A DNA stretch of 64,000 nt from Rhodospirillaceae bacterium (lineage in GTDB: Bacteria; Pseudomonadota; Alphaproteobacteria; Dongiales; Dongiaceae): the NCBI GenBank assembly GCA_008012315.1, contig SSEL01000023.1, positions 1 to 64,000 of the forward strand. Direction: 5' to 3'. The notes below the pieces were generated by a model. The model was not told the origin of the DNA. It made no database searches and saw only the letters and a program-made list of their open reading frames with translations. This document shows positions 26,381 through 35,054 of the stretch, piece after piece (within the stretch, counting starts at the first letter, position 1; each line of letters starts with the position of its first letter). A program made the position numbers and the translations under genes.

Positions 26381-26869
26381 CGCTTCATTCCATCCTGCCT
26401 GCAGCCGGCATCAGCCGGTTCTGGTGAGCGGCGGATGGGAGGAGGGCGGTGAAACCGATGAACTTGCCGAACATGCCTCCCCCTTTCTACGCACGCTGGT
26501 CCTAATCCGGGCAGCCATCGACCGACTGCTTCTTTTTGGTTGAGCACCGAGGCAAGCAAAAGCCGCGCTCGACGTATCACGCGAAAAATACGCTAACATG
26601 CGTGCTTGATTGTCGCAATCGAAACTCTTTACTCCAAAAAATTTCGATTCCGAATAGCGATGTGAAAGACTATCCCGAAAAATGTTCGATATCGAACATT
26701 GATTTATAGATGGCCTTCTTCTTCCCTTCCCTTAAACGGAAGATAGGCCAGGTCCAATAGGGGTCATCCGAGGATGGCGGTCGCCGCTGCGGGCCGGTGC
26801 CTGGTGGAAATCTGCCCAGCGGGAAGCTGCCCCACTGCACCGGCCGTGTAGTGAAGATCGTCCCGTCGC
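26381..26869. other. Intergenic control region of the glp operon
   Basis: This 489-nt gap separates glpS from the co-directional SDR gene. The part at 26580-26720 is much richer in A+T than the surroundings and holds a perfect GlpR-like palindrome (listed separately) plus weaker TTTCGATT/CCGAA and TCGCAATCGAAA words. No convincing gene was seen in the remainder. The glpS promoter probably lies here. Confidence 0.5.
26681..26700. promoter_or_regulatory. GlpR-like operator, perfect 20-bp palindrome
   Basis: AATGTTCGATATCGAACATT is a perfect inverted repeat about 300 nt upstream of glpS. TTCG and CGAA half-sites in an AT-rich frame are the pattern recognised by DeoR-family glycerol-3-phosphate repressors (GlpR). 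The gene for such a regulator is not in the window, so the assignment rests on the site and on the downstream operon. Confidence 0.72.
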
Positions 26870-27649
26870 TTAGAACGTGCCGGGATAGGTGCCGCCGTCG
26901 AGCAGCAAATTCTGACCGGTGATGTAACCGGAACTGGCGGCGCAGAGGAATGCGCAGGCGGCGCCGAATTCGGCTGGCGTGCCGAAGCGGCCGGTTGCTT
27001 CGCCCTGACGCCATTCGTCATAGATTTCATCCGCCGTCTTTCCGGTGGCCTCGCCCGTTGTGACGGCACCTGATTTCAGCCGGTCGGTATCGAAGGATCC
27101 CGGCAGCAGGTTGTTGATGGTGACGTTGTGCCGTGCCACCTCCCGGGCCAGGCCGGCGGCAAATCCGGTCAGGCCACTACGGGCGCCATTCGAGAGGCTC
27201 AGGGAGGAAATGGGCGCTTTGACGGCCGACGAGGTGATGTTCACGATGCGGCCGAAGCGGCGGCTGGTCATGCCGTCGATCGTCGCTTTGATCAATTCGA
27301 TCGGCGCCAGCATATTGGCGTCCAGGGCCTTGACCCAATCATCGCGCTGCCAGTCGCGAAAATCGCCCATCGGCGGGCCGCCGGCATTGTTGACCAGGAT
27401 ATCGGGATTGGGGCAGGCCCGCAGAATGGCATCGCGGCCTTCGGGCGTGGTGACATCGGCGGCAACGGCCGTGACCTTGACGCCGGTCGCAGCCCTGATC
27501 TCCGCTGCCGTCGCTTCCAGCTCGGCTTTCGACCGCGCATTCAATACGACATCGACGCCTTCCTGTGCCAAAGCCACGGCGCAGCCTTTGCCGAGGCCTT
27601 TGCTCGAGGCGCAGATGATCGCTTTGCGGCCGGCGATTCCGAGATCCAT
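26870..27649 (-). CDS. SDR-family protein with non-canonical active site
   Basis: A 259-aa short-chain dehydrogenase/reductase fold. The NAD(P) motif is ASSKGLGKG (TGxxxGxG variant), with VNNAGG near residue 87 and GRIVNITSS near 140. The catalytic Tyr-x3-Lys expected 13 and 17 residues after Ser140 is replaced by Ser153 and Arg157 (SLSLSNGARSG). The C-terminus has YITGQNLLLDGG as in FabG-like members. I chose the ATG at 27649; the longer frame to 27736 adds a basic stretch without family character. It may be a reductase with a different proton relay or a non-catalytic binding protein. It lies upstream of, and co-directional with, the glp operon but 490 nt away. Confidence 0.87.
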   Translation of the reverse strand: MDLGIAGRKAIICASSKGLGKGCAVALAQEGVDVVLNARSKAELEATAAEIRAATGVKVTAVAADVTTPEGRDAILRACPNPDILVNNAGGPPMGDFRDWQRDDWVKALDANMLAPIELIKATIDGMTSRRFGRIVNITSSAVKAPISSLSLSNGARSGLTGFAAGLAREVARHNVTINNLLPGSFDTDRLKSGAVTTGEATGKTADEIYDEWRQGEATGRFGTPAEFGAACAFLCAASSGYITGQNLLLDGGTYPGTF

Positions 27650-27839
27650 GAGATTGTTCCTTATTTCATGCTTTCGATTGCGTCGTTGGTAGCGCAGTAA
27701 AAGGCGAAGGCAAAGGATGCCGTCACCGGTTGCCATCCGGCCAGCGCAGGCCCCTTATGCAACAAAGGCGGTCCGACCCCGATAGACTTTGTATCAGACT
27801 ATAATCATAGATAAGGCGTCAGGGGAGCCCCGCGCCAGC

Positions 27840-28748
27840 ATGTCCGCCACGCCACATTCGAATGTCACCCAGGGCCTCTTGCTCGCGGCCTCGGCTTATC
27901 TCATTTTCACGATCCAAGATGTCCTGGTGCGGCTGCTGGTGAAAGCCGACATCCCCATTTGGCAAGTCTTATCGGCCCGCAGCCTGATCATCCTGTTCGG
28001 ATGCCTGTTCATGGCGGGACCGCGCGTCGTCGTCGATAGCATTCGAGCGCCCAGCAAGTGGAGCCTCATTCTGCGCGGCCTTTTCATCCTCGGCGCCTGG
28101 CTCTGCTATTACACCGCCTCGAAAACGCTGCCCTATGGCCAGCTTGTCACCATCTATTATGCCGCGCCGATCATCATCACCGTTCTGTCGATCTTCATGC
28201 TGAAAGAGACGGTGGGGATCGGCCGCTGGTCCGCTTTGGCCCTGGGATTTGTCGGCGTCAGCATTGCCTGCGAGCCGGGCAGCCTGGGGTTCGCGCTGCC
28301 GGTCTGGCTCACCCTCGGCGCTGCAATTTTGTGGAGCTTGTCGAATATCCTGCTCCGCAAGGCCGGCCTGACCGAGAACGTGCTGATGCAGATGTTCATG
28401 TCGAACGGGATATTCGTGATCGGCTGCTGTGTGCCGACAATCCTCTACTGGCACGCGATGACGGCGTTTCAATGGCTTCTGATCATCGGTGTCGGCAGCC
28501 TCGGCGGCGTCGCGCAGTATTTGCTGTTTAAAAGTTTCCGCATGGCGCCGGCTTCGGCGATTGCGCCGATGGAATATTCATCCTTGGTCTGGGCGTTCGG
28601 GCTTGGCTACCTCATTTGGGGCGAGGTGCCAAATCACGGCGTTTTCCTGGGCGCCGTCTTGATCGCCGCCAGCGGTGTCGGAAATCTCTATATCGAGAGA
28701 TGGCGGCGCAAAGCCGAATTGCGCGCGGCCGCCTCAGCTCTGAAGTAA
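27840..28748 (+). CDS. EamA/DMT-family permease
   Basis: A 302-aa, ten-helix DMT transporter. The first repeat starts with QGLLLAASAYLIFTIQDVLV and the second with LPVWLTLGAAILWSLSNILL, followed by SLGGVAQYLLFKSFRMAPAS, typical of RhaT/EamA-like carriers. AGGGGAG 11 nt upstream supports ATG 27840; the upstream frame from 27789 looks non-coding. It is divergent from the SDR gene. The substrate is unknown. Confidence 0.87.
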   Translation: MSATPHSNVTQGLLLAASAYLIFTIQDVLVRLLVKADIPIWQVLSARSLIILFGCLFMAGPRVVVDSIRAPSKWSLILRGLFILGAWLCYYTASKTLPYGQLVTIYYAAPIIITVLSIFMLKETVGIGRWSALALGFVGVSIACEPGSLGFALPVWLTLGAAILWSLSNILLRKAGLTENVLMQMFMSNGIFVIGCCVPTILYWHAMTAFQWLLIIGVGSLGGVAQYLLFKSFRMAPASAIAPMEYSSLVWAFGLGYLIWGEVPNHGVFLGAVLIAASGVGNLYIERWRRKAELRAAASALK

Positions 28749-28795
28749 GCCGAGGCGGCAGTCGGTGATTCCTATCGCAACGGCGATAGGATGGG

Positions 28796-28951
28796 TCAGA
28801 CCCGACCGGTCGAAAGCGCGAAAATCAGAATAACGAGCAGCAGAACCATGATGCCGCTGGGCATATAGCCCCAAGAGCGGCTGTATGGCCAAGCCGGCAC
28901 CGCGCCGATCAGCAGCAGGATGAGCAGAACCAATAGAATAGTACCAAGCAT
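28796..28951 (-). CDS. DUF3309-type small membrane protein
   Basis: A 51-aa protein: MLGTILLVLLILLLIGAVPA, then WPYSRSWGYMPSG and a second helix ILIFALSTGRV-like to the stop. Two short helices around a conserved WPYS-WGY-PSG loop is the DUF3309 layout, common in alphaproteobacteria and often stress-linked; its function is not known. AAAAGGAG lies 6 nt before the ATG, a strong ribosome site. It is too short for ordinary gene callers. Confidence 0.85.
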   Translation of the reverse strand: MLGTILLVLLILLLIGAVPAWPYSRSWGYMPSGIMVLLLVILIFALSTGRV

Positions 28952-29136
28952 GAGAAGCTCCTTTTCTAGGCGTCACGATTTCGGCGTCATTTGCAAGGCG
29001 CCGGGACTGGCTCGATCATGGAGCCAAGCGAAAGGGCAAATCATGATGATGCCGGGCGACTGACTTTCGCCGTGGCCTGGCGGTCAAGACATCGATATCG
29101 CCAGAACTGGCATCAGCATCATCGGCATCGAGGCGA

Positions 29137-29211
29137 TCAGCGGAAGAACAGCCAGATAAGCAACAATACGGGGATCGGAATTCCCAGCAGCCATAACAGA
29201 ACATATCTCAT
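29137..29211 (-). CDS. Tiny single-helix membrane protein
   Basis: A 24-codon frame reads MRYVLLWLLGIPIPVLLLIW followed by LFFR. It is one hydrophobic helix with a central GIPIP kink and positively charged ends. It is preceded by GGAGGTGAG, which directly abuts the ATG region as a near-perfect Shine-Dalgarno. Similar mini-proteins with a WLLG-PIP core recur near DUF3309 genes in related bacteria (from memory, not checked). Function unknown. Confidence 0.65.
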   Translation of the reverse strand: MRYVLLWLLGIPIPVLLLIWLFFR

Positions 29212-29457
29212 CTCACCTCCCACGCGGACGCATCCGCGGCCGCACGCCATCAGAGTCAAACCGAAAGACATGAGATCAGGGAGATATTCCCGAATCTGGC
29301 CTAGAAACATGAAGGGGCCGGCCAGGGTTCCCGCTATGGTGGGTTCCGCTCTTCAATGATCTGTGACGGAACCAAAAGCGCTTGGGTTAAAGCGCGTTAC
29401 GTCGAACGGCCTGTTCAAGAAAGCGCGAGGGAGCCCGGTCCAGGTGGAGAGCCAATT

Positions 29458-30372
29458 TTATTCGAGGCCGCCGCTGGTATCGCAAACGGTTGGATCGCCG
29501 CTTTTCCAGCCGGTCTTGAACCACTTCACCCGTTGTTCCGAACTGCCATGGGTGAAGCTGTCGGGGACAACATAACCTTGCGATTGCTCCTGCAGCCGGT
29601 CGTCGCCAATGGCGGCTGCCGCATTCAAGGCTTCTTCGACATCGCCTTCCTCCAGCAGATTCCGCTCGCTATCGGCGTGATGCGCCCAGATACCGGCGAA
29701 GCAATCGGCCTGCAGTTCAATGCGGACGGAGAGCGCATTGGCATCTGCTTTGGAGAGGCGGCTGCGTTGGCGATCGACTTGATCGGTGATGCCCAGCAAA
29801 TGCTGGACGTGATGTCCCACTTCGTGAGCGATCACATAAGCCTGCGCGAAGTCGCCGGGTGCCTGGAACCGGCGCTGCAATTCGTCATAGAAGGAAAGAT
29901 CGATATAAACCTTGGAATCGGCGGGGCAGTAAAACGGGCCCATGGCGGCCTGGGCAAAACCGCAGGCGGATTGGATGGCGCCGGAGAACAAGACGAGGCG
30001 CGGATCCTGATAGGTCCGTCCAAGTTGTTGGAAAAGCGTGTTCCAGGTATCTTCGGTGTCGCCGAGGACGTGCGAGACGAATTCCTTCTTCTCGTCGGTG
30101 GCAGCCATGTTGCCGCTATCCTGTCCCGGCTGCCGATTATCTTCGGTCTGGTAACCGCCGGTACCATCGAGGCCTTGTAGCAGCGTTGTCGGGTCAACAC
30201 CGAACAGCAATGCCAGCACCACGATGACGACCAGGCCCAAGCCGCCGCCGAGACCGACCCCGCGCCGTGAGCTGCCGAAGCCGCCACCAAGTCCGCCGCC
30301 CAATCCGCCGAAACCGCCCGCGCCCCGCCGGTCTTCGACATTGTCACTGCGCCTGCCGCGCCGCCATAACAT
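29458..30372 (-). CDS. YpfJ-type neutral zinc metallopeptidase, membrane anchored
   Basis: A 304-aa protein with a Gly-rich, Arg-containing cytoplasmic N-terminus (residues 1-45), one transmembrane helix (LGLVVIVVLALLFGVD) and an extracytoplasmic catalytic domain. The zinc motif is AYVIAHEVGHHVQ with HExxH, and downstream ELQADCFAGIWAHH supplies the third ligand region. FYCPADSKVYIDLSFYDEL is another hallmark of the KPN_02809/YpfJ family. The cellular substrate is not known. It stands alone with 156 nt to the next gene. Confidence 0.93.
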   Translation of the reverse strand: MLWRRGRRSDNVEDRRGAGGFGGLGGGLGGGFGSSRRGVGLGGGLGLVVIVVLALLFGVDPTTLLQGLDGTGGYQTEDNRQPGQDSGNMAATDEKKEFVSHVLGDTEDTWNTLFQQLGRTYQDPRLVLFSGAIQSACGFAQAAMGPFYCPADSKVYIDLSFYDELQRRFQAPGDFAQAYVIAHEVGHHVQHLLGITDQVDRQRSRLSKADANALSVRIELQADCFAGIWAHHADSERNLLEEGDVEEALNAAAAIGDDRLQEQSQGYVVPDSFTHGSSEQRVKWFKTGWKSGDPTVCDTSGGLE

Positions 30373-30528
30373 GATGAACCCTCGCCCAGCAGTACCGATA
30401 CCTGCGTTTGCTCCTCGTATTGTAGCAGGCCCCCGGAAAAAATCTCCAAGAGGAAAATCTTCAAGGGGGAAATCTCGATCCAGGCGTAAAACAATAACGA
30501 CGAATCGCCCGGAAATGACCGAGGGCGT

Positions 30529-30996
30529 CTAAATGACGCCGGCTTCCAGGCTGGCCGCCATGGCCATGCCCAGCTCCCGGCATTGATCGGCGAATTCCTC
30601 CTGCCAGCCGCCCCGGCAAATGAGCGGTGGCTGAACCGCGCGCCAGCGCAATCCGGTCACGATGGTCTCGACACCCCGCCGTGTACCCGTGCCGTCATGG
30701 CCGGCACGGATATAGAGCGCATAGGGCTTGCCCTGGGTTTCTTCGAGGCAGGGATAATAGATGCGGTCGAAGAAGTCCTTCAGGGCGCCGCTCATATAGC
30801 CGAGATTCTCGGTCGTTCCCAGGATAATGGCATCGGCCCATTTGACATCGGCCGGCTGGGCTTCGAAGGGCGTGAGCGCGCGCAATTCGACATCCGTGAT
30901 ATCGGGAACCGAAGCGCCTTCGATAACGGCATCGCGCAAGCGGCGTGTGTTACCGGAAGGAATATGCGCGACGATCAGGAGCTTCTTTGCTGCCAT
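30529..30996 (-). CDS. Flavodoxin/NAD(P)H-dependent FMN oxidoreductase family protein
   Basis: A 155-aa flavodoxin-fold protein. The FMN phosphate loop is seen in LIVAHIPSGNTRRLRDAV, and ADAIILGTTENLGYMSGALK with FFDRIYYP forms the second flavin loop, as in NADPH-dependent FMN reductases such as WrbA relatives. Its start is one nt after the stop of the upstream hydrolase-OsmC gene, so the two are co-transcribed, possibly with the LysR gene ahead. This suggests a redox or detoxification role (inference). Confidence 0.87.
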   Translation of the reverse strand: MAAKKLLIVAHIPSGNTRRLRDAVIEGASVPDITDVELRALTPFEAQPADVKWADAIILGTTENLGYMSGALKDFFDRIYYPCLEETQGKPYALYIRAGHDGTGTRRGVETIVTGLRWRAVQPPLICRGGWQEEFADQCRELGMAMAASLEAGVI

Positions 30997-30997
30997 C

Positions 30998-32230
30998 TTA
31001 AGCTTGGGCCGGATCGATGCTTGTTTCGATCCGTATATCCGAGGTCAGGGTGCGATGCACGGGGCATTTATCGGCGATTTCTATCAGCCGTTTCCGCTGC
31101 GCTTCATCCAACGGTCCTTCGAGGCGAAGCTTGCGTTCGATGAAATCGATCTTTTGCTCGGATTTCTCGCATTCGGCGCAGTCGAGCGCATGGACCTTGC
31201 TGTGACGCAACGTGACTTCGGCGTTCTCCAGCGGCCAGTTCTTCTGCTTCGCATAGAGGCGCAATGTCATGGCGGTGCAAGCGCCGAGGCTGGCAAGGAG
31301 GAGATCGTATGGGCTGGGGCCGCTATCGGTGCCCCCGACCTCCACCGGTTCGTCGGCGCGCAGAAGATGTCCGTGCGCCGAGATCAAGTGCGGGAACTTG
31401 CCCTCGCCGGCGCCGGTGACGACAACGGTGCCGGGTGCGGCGACAGGGGCTTTGATTTGCGACGTCTCCGTTGCCAGATAGCGTTCGGCCCAGGCTGCGA
31501 TCATGCCGGCAACGTAAATCGCATCCGGCCGCTTGGAGAGAAAATGATCGGCGCCATCGATCGCGATGAAGGTCTTGGGGTGACGCGCCGCCTCGAAGAT
31601 CGATCTCGCATTGTCAAGGCTGACGATCTGGTCGGCGGTCGAATGAAAGATCAGCAAGGCGCGGCGCAGGTCCCGCAGGGCATCGGTCGGCTGATGGGTC
31701 ACGAGATCGTGGAGGAATTCGCGTTTGATGGTGAAGCTGCGTCCGGCGAGGCTGACGGTCGCGGCGCCATTTGATTCAATATCGGGAATCGCATCGGCGA
31801 AAAGATGGCGGACATGCGATGGCTCGAAGGGCGCGTTGACCGTCGCGACGCCAAGGCATTCGGGAATGCGAAGCGCGGCCTGCAGCACGGCGGCACCGCC
31901 AAGGCTGTGTCCGATCAGCAGCCCCGGCGCCCGCAATTCATTGCGCAGGAAATCGGCCGCGGCGACGAGGTCTTCAACATTGGACGAGAAATTCGTATTG
32001 GCGAAATCGCCCTGGCTGTTGCCGAGGCCGGTGAAATCGAAACGCAGCACGGCAATGCCCATTTCGGCCAAGGCGGTGCTGATGCGCTGGGCCGCGAACA
32101 CGTCCTTGGAACAGGTGAAGCAGTGTGCAAAAAGTCCCACGGCTTTTGCCGGTCCCATCGGCCGGTCGAGCCGGCCTGCCAGCAGGTCGCCATGTGCGCC
32201 ACGAAATTCGACTTTTTCAGAACGTGTCAT
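30998..32230 (-). CDS. Bifunctional alpha/beta hydrolase - OsmC family protein
   Basis: A 410-aa fusion. Residues about 1-255 are an alpha/beta hydrolase with nucleophile elbow GHSLGGAA and a late ADHFLS histidine. Residues about 270-405 are an OsmC/YhfA-like peroxide-reducing domain with LLASLGACTAMTLRLYAKQK and a second cysteine region (ALDCAECEKSEQKIDF). The fusion is a known family in proteobacteria, where the hydrolase may free acylated substrates or hydroperoxides; its real substrate is not established. It lies 54 nt after a LysR gene on the same strand. Confidence 0.92.
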   Translation of the reverse strand: MTRSEKVEFRGAHGDLLAGRLDRPMGPAKAVGLFAHCFTCSKDVFAAQRISTALAEMGIAVLRFDFTGLGNSQGDFANTNFSSNVEDLVAAADFLRNELRAPGLLIGHSLGGAAVLQAALRIPECLGVATVNAPFEPSHVRHLFADAIPDIESNGAATVSLAGRSFTIKREFLHDLVTHQPTDALRDLRRALLIFHSTADQIVSLDNARSIFEAARHPKTFIAIDGADHFLSKRPDAIYVAGMIAAWAERYLATETSQIKAPVAAPGTVVVTGAGEGKFPHLISAHGHLLRADEPVEVGGTDSGPSPYDLLLASLGACTAMTLRLYAKQKNWPLENAEVTLRHSKVHALDCAECEKSEQKIDFIERKLRLEGPLDEAQRKRLIEIADKCPVHRTLTSDIRIETSIDPAQA

Positions 32231-32284
32231 CCCGATCTTCCTTTCATTGATCGATCTGGATGATAACGCAGATAAGGCGCAATG

Positions 32285-33181
32285 CTATGACGGTGATGCG
32301 CAGTTGTTCGTCCGCACGATCGTCAGGAGGTCCTGGAAAACCGGCGAGGGCTCGTTCCGGCGATACAAGGCCATCAGTGGATGGGGTGGCGGCCGGTCAC
32401 TGATCGGCTTGATGACCACGCCTTCGCGTCCCTGGCCGGCCAGGGACTGCGGCACGAGGCTGATGCCATATCCCGCAGCAACCGCACCGAGCGCGGTTTC
32501 CGGCTGATCGACTTGCATCGCGACTTGCAATTTAATGCCGGCATCCCGGCACAGCCGGCGTAGATAATCACAGAAGTTCGGCCGTAAACGTCCACCATAA
32601 GCGACAAAGGGTTCACGCTCCAGCAGGTCTAAGGTGACCGATTCCGCTGTGGCAAGCGGATGGGTGCTTTGCAGGGCAATGGCCAGCGTATCGAACTGCA
32701 CCACCTCCTGCTCGAATTCATCCGTCTCGATGTGGGGGCGCAGAAAGCCGACATGAATGCGCCGATCCCGCAAGGCGATCAACTGCTGATCGGCGCTCAT
32801 CTCCGTCAGGTTGATTTCAATTTCTGGATGCTGCTGGCGAAAGCGACCGAGGATCTTCGGCAGAAAGCCATACATTGCCGATTCGACGAACCCGATCCCG
32901 ATCCATCCGGCATTACGTGTGCCGATTCGACCGGCACCCTCCAATGCGCGATCGAAAGAAGCCAGTAATTCACGAGCCTCTTCGCGAAGAAACTGTCCCG
33001 CTTCGGTCAATCGGAGTGGATGGGTGCCGCGATCGAAGAGCGGTGCGCCGATATCGCCCTCCAGGTCCCGGATCTGCCGGCTCAGCGGCGGTTGCGCGAT
33101 CCGCAGGCGCTCCGCCGCCCGGGTGAAGTTCAATTCTTCTGCGACGGCAAGAAAATAACGTAAGTGACGAAGTTCGGCCAT
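32285..33181 (-). CDS. LysR-family transcriptional regulator
   Basis: A 298-aa LTTR. The N-terminal winged helix-turn-helix is LRHLRYFLAVAEELNFTRAA, with RLRIAQPPLSRQIRDLEGDI. The effector-binding domain (about residues 90-295) contains GIGFVESAMYGFLPKIL. It is the first gene of a unit with the hydrolase-OsmC and flavodoxin genes and is divergent from a porin; it may control either side. The 156-nt divergent region is AT-rich, as for LTTR sites (T-N11-A not assigned). Confidence 0.93.
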   Translation of the reverse strand: MAELRHLRYFLAVAEELNFTRAAERLRIAQPPLSRQIRDLEGDIGAPLFDRGTHPLRLTEAGQFLREEARELLASFDRALEGAGRIGTRNAGWIGIGFVESAMYGFLPKILGRFRQQHPEIEINLTEMSADQQLIALRDRRIHVGFLRPHIETDEFEQEVVQFDTLAIALQSTHPLATAESVTLDLLEREPFVAYGGRLRPNFCDYLRRLCRDAGIKLQVAMQVDQPETALGAVAAGYGISLVPQSLAGQGREGVVIKPISDRPPPHPLMALYRRNEPSPVFQDLLTIVRTNNCASPS

Positions 33182-33337
33182 ATCATTAAGGTATCAAATC
33201 AGATAAACTAAATCTTAGACATATGAACATCAAAGCGCAACAAAGCACGTGAAGTCCGTAAAGGCTTTCAACATCAACGGCGGGGCTTTCAGATGTTTTC
33301 CAGACATCGGCACCCGTTCACATTGGGGAATCTCCAC

Positions 33338-34453
33338 ATGAAAAAGGCTTTGTTGGGTACTTCGGCCCTTTTGGGTGTCGGCCTTGCGGCCAGCCCAGCT
33401 TTCGCGGCCGATGGCATCAAGTTATCGCTAGGTGGTTTCTTTCAAACCGCCGTTCTCGCGAATTTCGATGATGACGGTCAAGGCGATCTGGGCCACGGCC
33501 GTTATGGTGACGGCGTTTTCAATGATAGCGAAATTTATTTTTTGGGTGAGACGACGCTGGATAACGGCGTAACGGTCGGCGCCCGGGTCGAATTGGAAGC
33601 CGAGCAGAGCGATGACCAGATCGATGCCGCCTACGCCTATTTTTCCGGCGGCTTTGGTGAATTCCGCATTGGCTCGCAGATCGGTGCCTTGGAAACCATG
33701 TGCGTGACGCCGGTGGGCGGTACCGCCAATTTCGGCGCCTTCTCGCAGAACCAGGTCATCAATAATGCCTTCAGCGGTTTTTCTGCCGGTATCTGCGAAG
33801 GGGTCGATAGCTTTCGCGGCCAAGAACGCAGTCAAAAGATCGTTTATATGACGCCGAATTTCAGTGGCTTCCAGCTCGGTATTTCCTGGTCACCCAATGG
33901 CGGTCACGAATTTACCGAGGTGACCAATTTCCACAGCGGCATGCCGCAGTCGGTCGACGGCGAACAGCGCAATGTGGTCGATGTCTATGCCACTTATAAT
34001 AAAGATTTCGACAATTGGTCGCTCTCCTGGGGCAGCGGCGGTTCCTGGGCCTTGAGCAGCGGGGGCAACAGCCCCAGTCACAATAAGGGTGATTTCTATC
34101 AGACCGCGTTGAACCTGACATTCGGGTCGTTCTCGATCGGCGCGGCCGGCCAATATTATGGCGACGGCATCGCTGCCGATGAGAATGGCTGGGTTGCCGG
34201 TGGTGGCATGGCCTATAATCTGGACGCCTGGACCTTCGGCTTGCAATACAGCTATAGCGATTTTGAATTCATTGCGCCGAATGTCGATCGCCGGATCAAT
34301 ACGCTGGCCCTGACGACCAATTACGATCTGGGGCCGGGTATCGCGCTTGACGGCACGTTGCAATATGCCTGGGCCCATGCCGATTCCGCGGATGAAGAGG
34401 CCCATGGCTACGATTCCTTCGGTATCGGCCTTGGCACATCGTTCAACTTCTAG
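33338..34453 (+). CDS. Outer-membrane porin
   Basis: A 371-aa beta-barrel porin of the alphaproteobacterial type. A 20-odd-residue signal peptide, MKKALLGTSALLGVGLAASP with AFA cleavage, precedes the mature start ADGIKLSLGGFFQTAV. The barrel has alternating polar and aromatic strands, the constriction-like segment VGARVELEAEQSDDQID, and ends in the C-terminal Phe (GIGLGTSFNF) recognised by the BAM machinery. The start at 33338 is set by the signal peptide; a GGGGAA lies 7 nt upstream. It is divergent from a LysR gene. Confidence 0.93.
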   Translation: MKKALLGTSALLGVGLAASPAFAADGIKLSLGGFFQTAVLANFDDDGQGDLGHGRYGDGVFNDSEIYFLGETTLDNGVTVGARVELEAEQSDDQIDAAYAYFSGGFGEFRIGSQIGALETMCVTPVGGTANFGAFSQNQVINNAFSGFSAGICEGVDSFRGQERSQKIVYMTPNFSGFQLGISWSPNGGHEFTEVTNFHSGMPQSVDGEQRNVVDVYATYNKDFDNWSLSWGSGGSWALSSGGNSPSHNKGDFYQTALNLTFGSFSIGAAGQYYGDGIAADENGWVAGGGMAYNLDAWTFGLQYSYSDFEFIAPNVDRRINTLALTTNYDLGPGIALDGTLQYAWAHADSADEEAHGYDSFGIGLGTSFNF

Positions 34454-34766
34454 AACCTGTGATTTAATCACAACCTGAACATCTCGAGCAGGACGTGGCG
34501 ATCCGGCCGCGCGATCTCCCGGTCGCGCGGCCGTCCTCATATCTGCCGTGACGTGGAGAATCGCGGCGGACCGGACATGTCAGGGTCGGCCATAGAGACC
34601 GTCACGGGCCTCCTATATTCATCTCATCGGACGGCATCACCAAGCGCCACAGCGCTTCTTCCCCTGCTGCGTCTCGGGAAGGAGATATCGCGCAGGCAGA
34701 TGCCGGCGCAGCAGTCGCCGGCGGCCGAGATCTGCGTTAACTTATTGGATTGTCCGGATAATTCGA
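34454..34766. other. Intergenic region between porin and tRNA
   Basis: This 313-nt stretch holds two hairpins downstream of the porin: TGTGAT/ATCACA at 34458-34472, starting 5 nt after the stop, and a strong GC-rich one at 34504-34533. No convincing gene is seen in the rest. The region ends at the 3' end of the minus-strand tRNA. Confidence 0.45.
34504..34533 (+). terminator. Stem-loop terminator-like element after porin
   Basis: A perfect 11-bp stem CGGCCGCGCGA / TCGCGCGGCCG with an 8-nt loop, 50 nt after the porin stop. The T-run after it is weak (TCCTCAT), so it may be an imperfect terminator or a 3' mRNA stabiliser. Confidence 0.55.
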
Positions 34767-34841
34767 TGGTGGGTGCGACAGGGATTGAACCTGTGACCCC
34801 TACCGTGTGAAGGTAGTGCTCTCCCGCTGAGCTACGCACCC
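34767..34841 (-). tRNA. tRNA-Val (anticodon CAC)
   Basis: On the minus strand the 75-nt cloverleaf begins GGGTGCG and ends CGCACCC-A-CCA, giving a perfect 7-bp acceptor stem with an encoded CCA. The D arm is GTAGCTCAGCGGGAGAGCA. The anticodon arm is CTACC-TTCACAC-GGTAG, giving anticodon CAC for GUG codons. The T arm contains the standard GGTTCAATCC loop. Confidence 0.97.
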
Positions 34842-35054
34842 GGGTCACCAATGGGCCGCCATCGCCCGAGGGCAAGCAGCGCATGCGGCGGTTCTTTAGC
34901 GGGGTGCGGGGCGGCTGTCAACCGCGGCGGCACCGATCCGGCCCGGTATCGCGCGAAAGCGATTCACATCCTCCTGACTTGACAAAGCCGCGCATCATGG
35001 AGATTTGAAAGTCTTGTCGATCAAGGCGTTGCTGCCATCGTCCGGGAGACTTGC

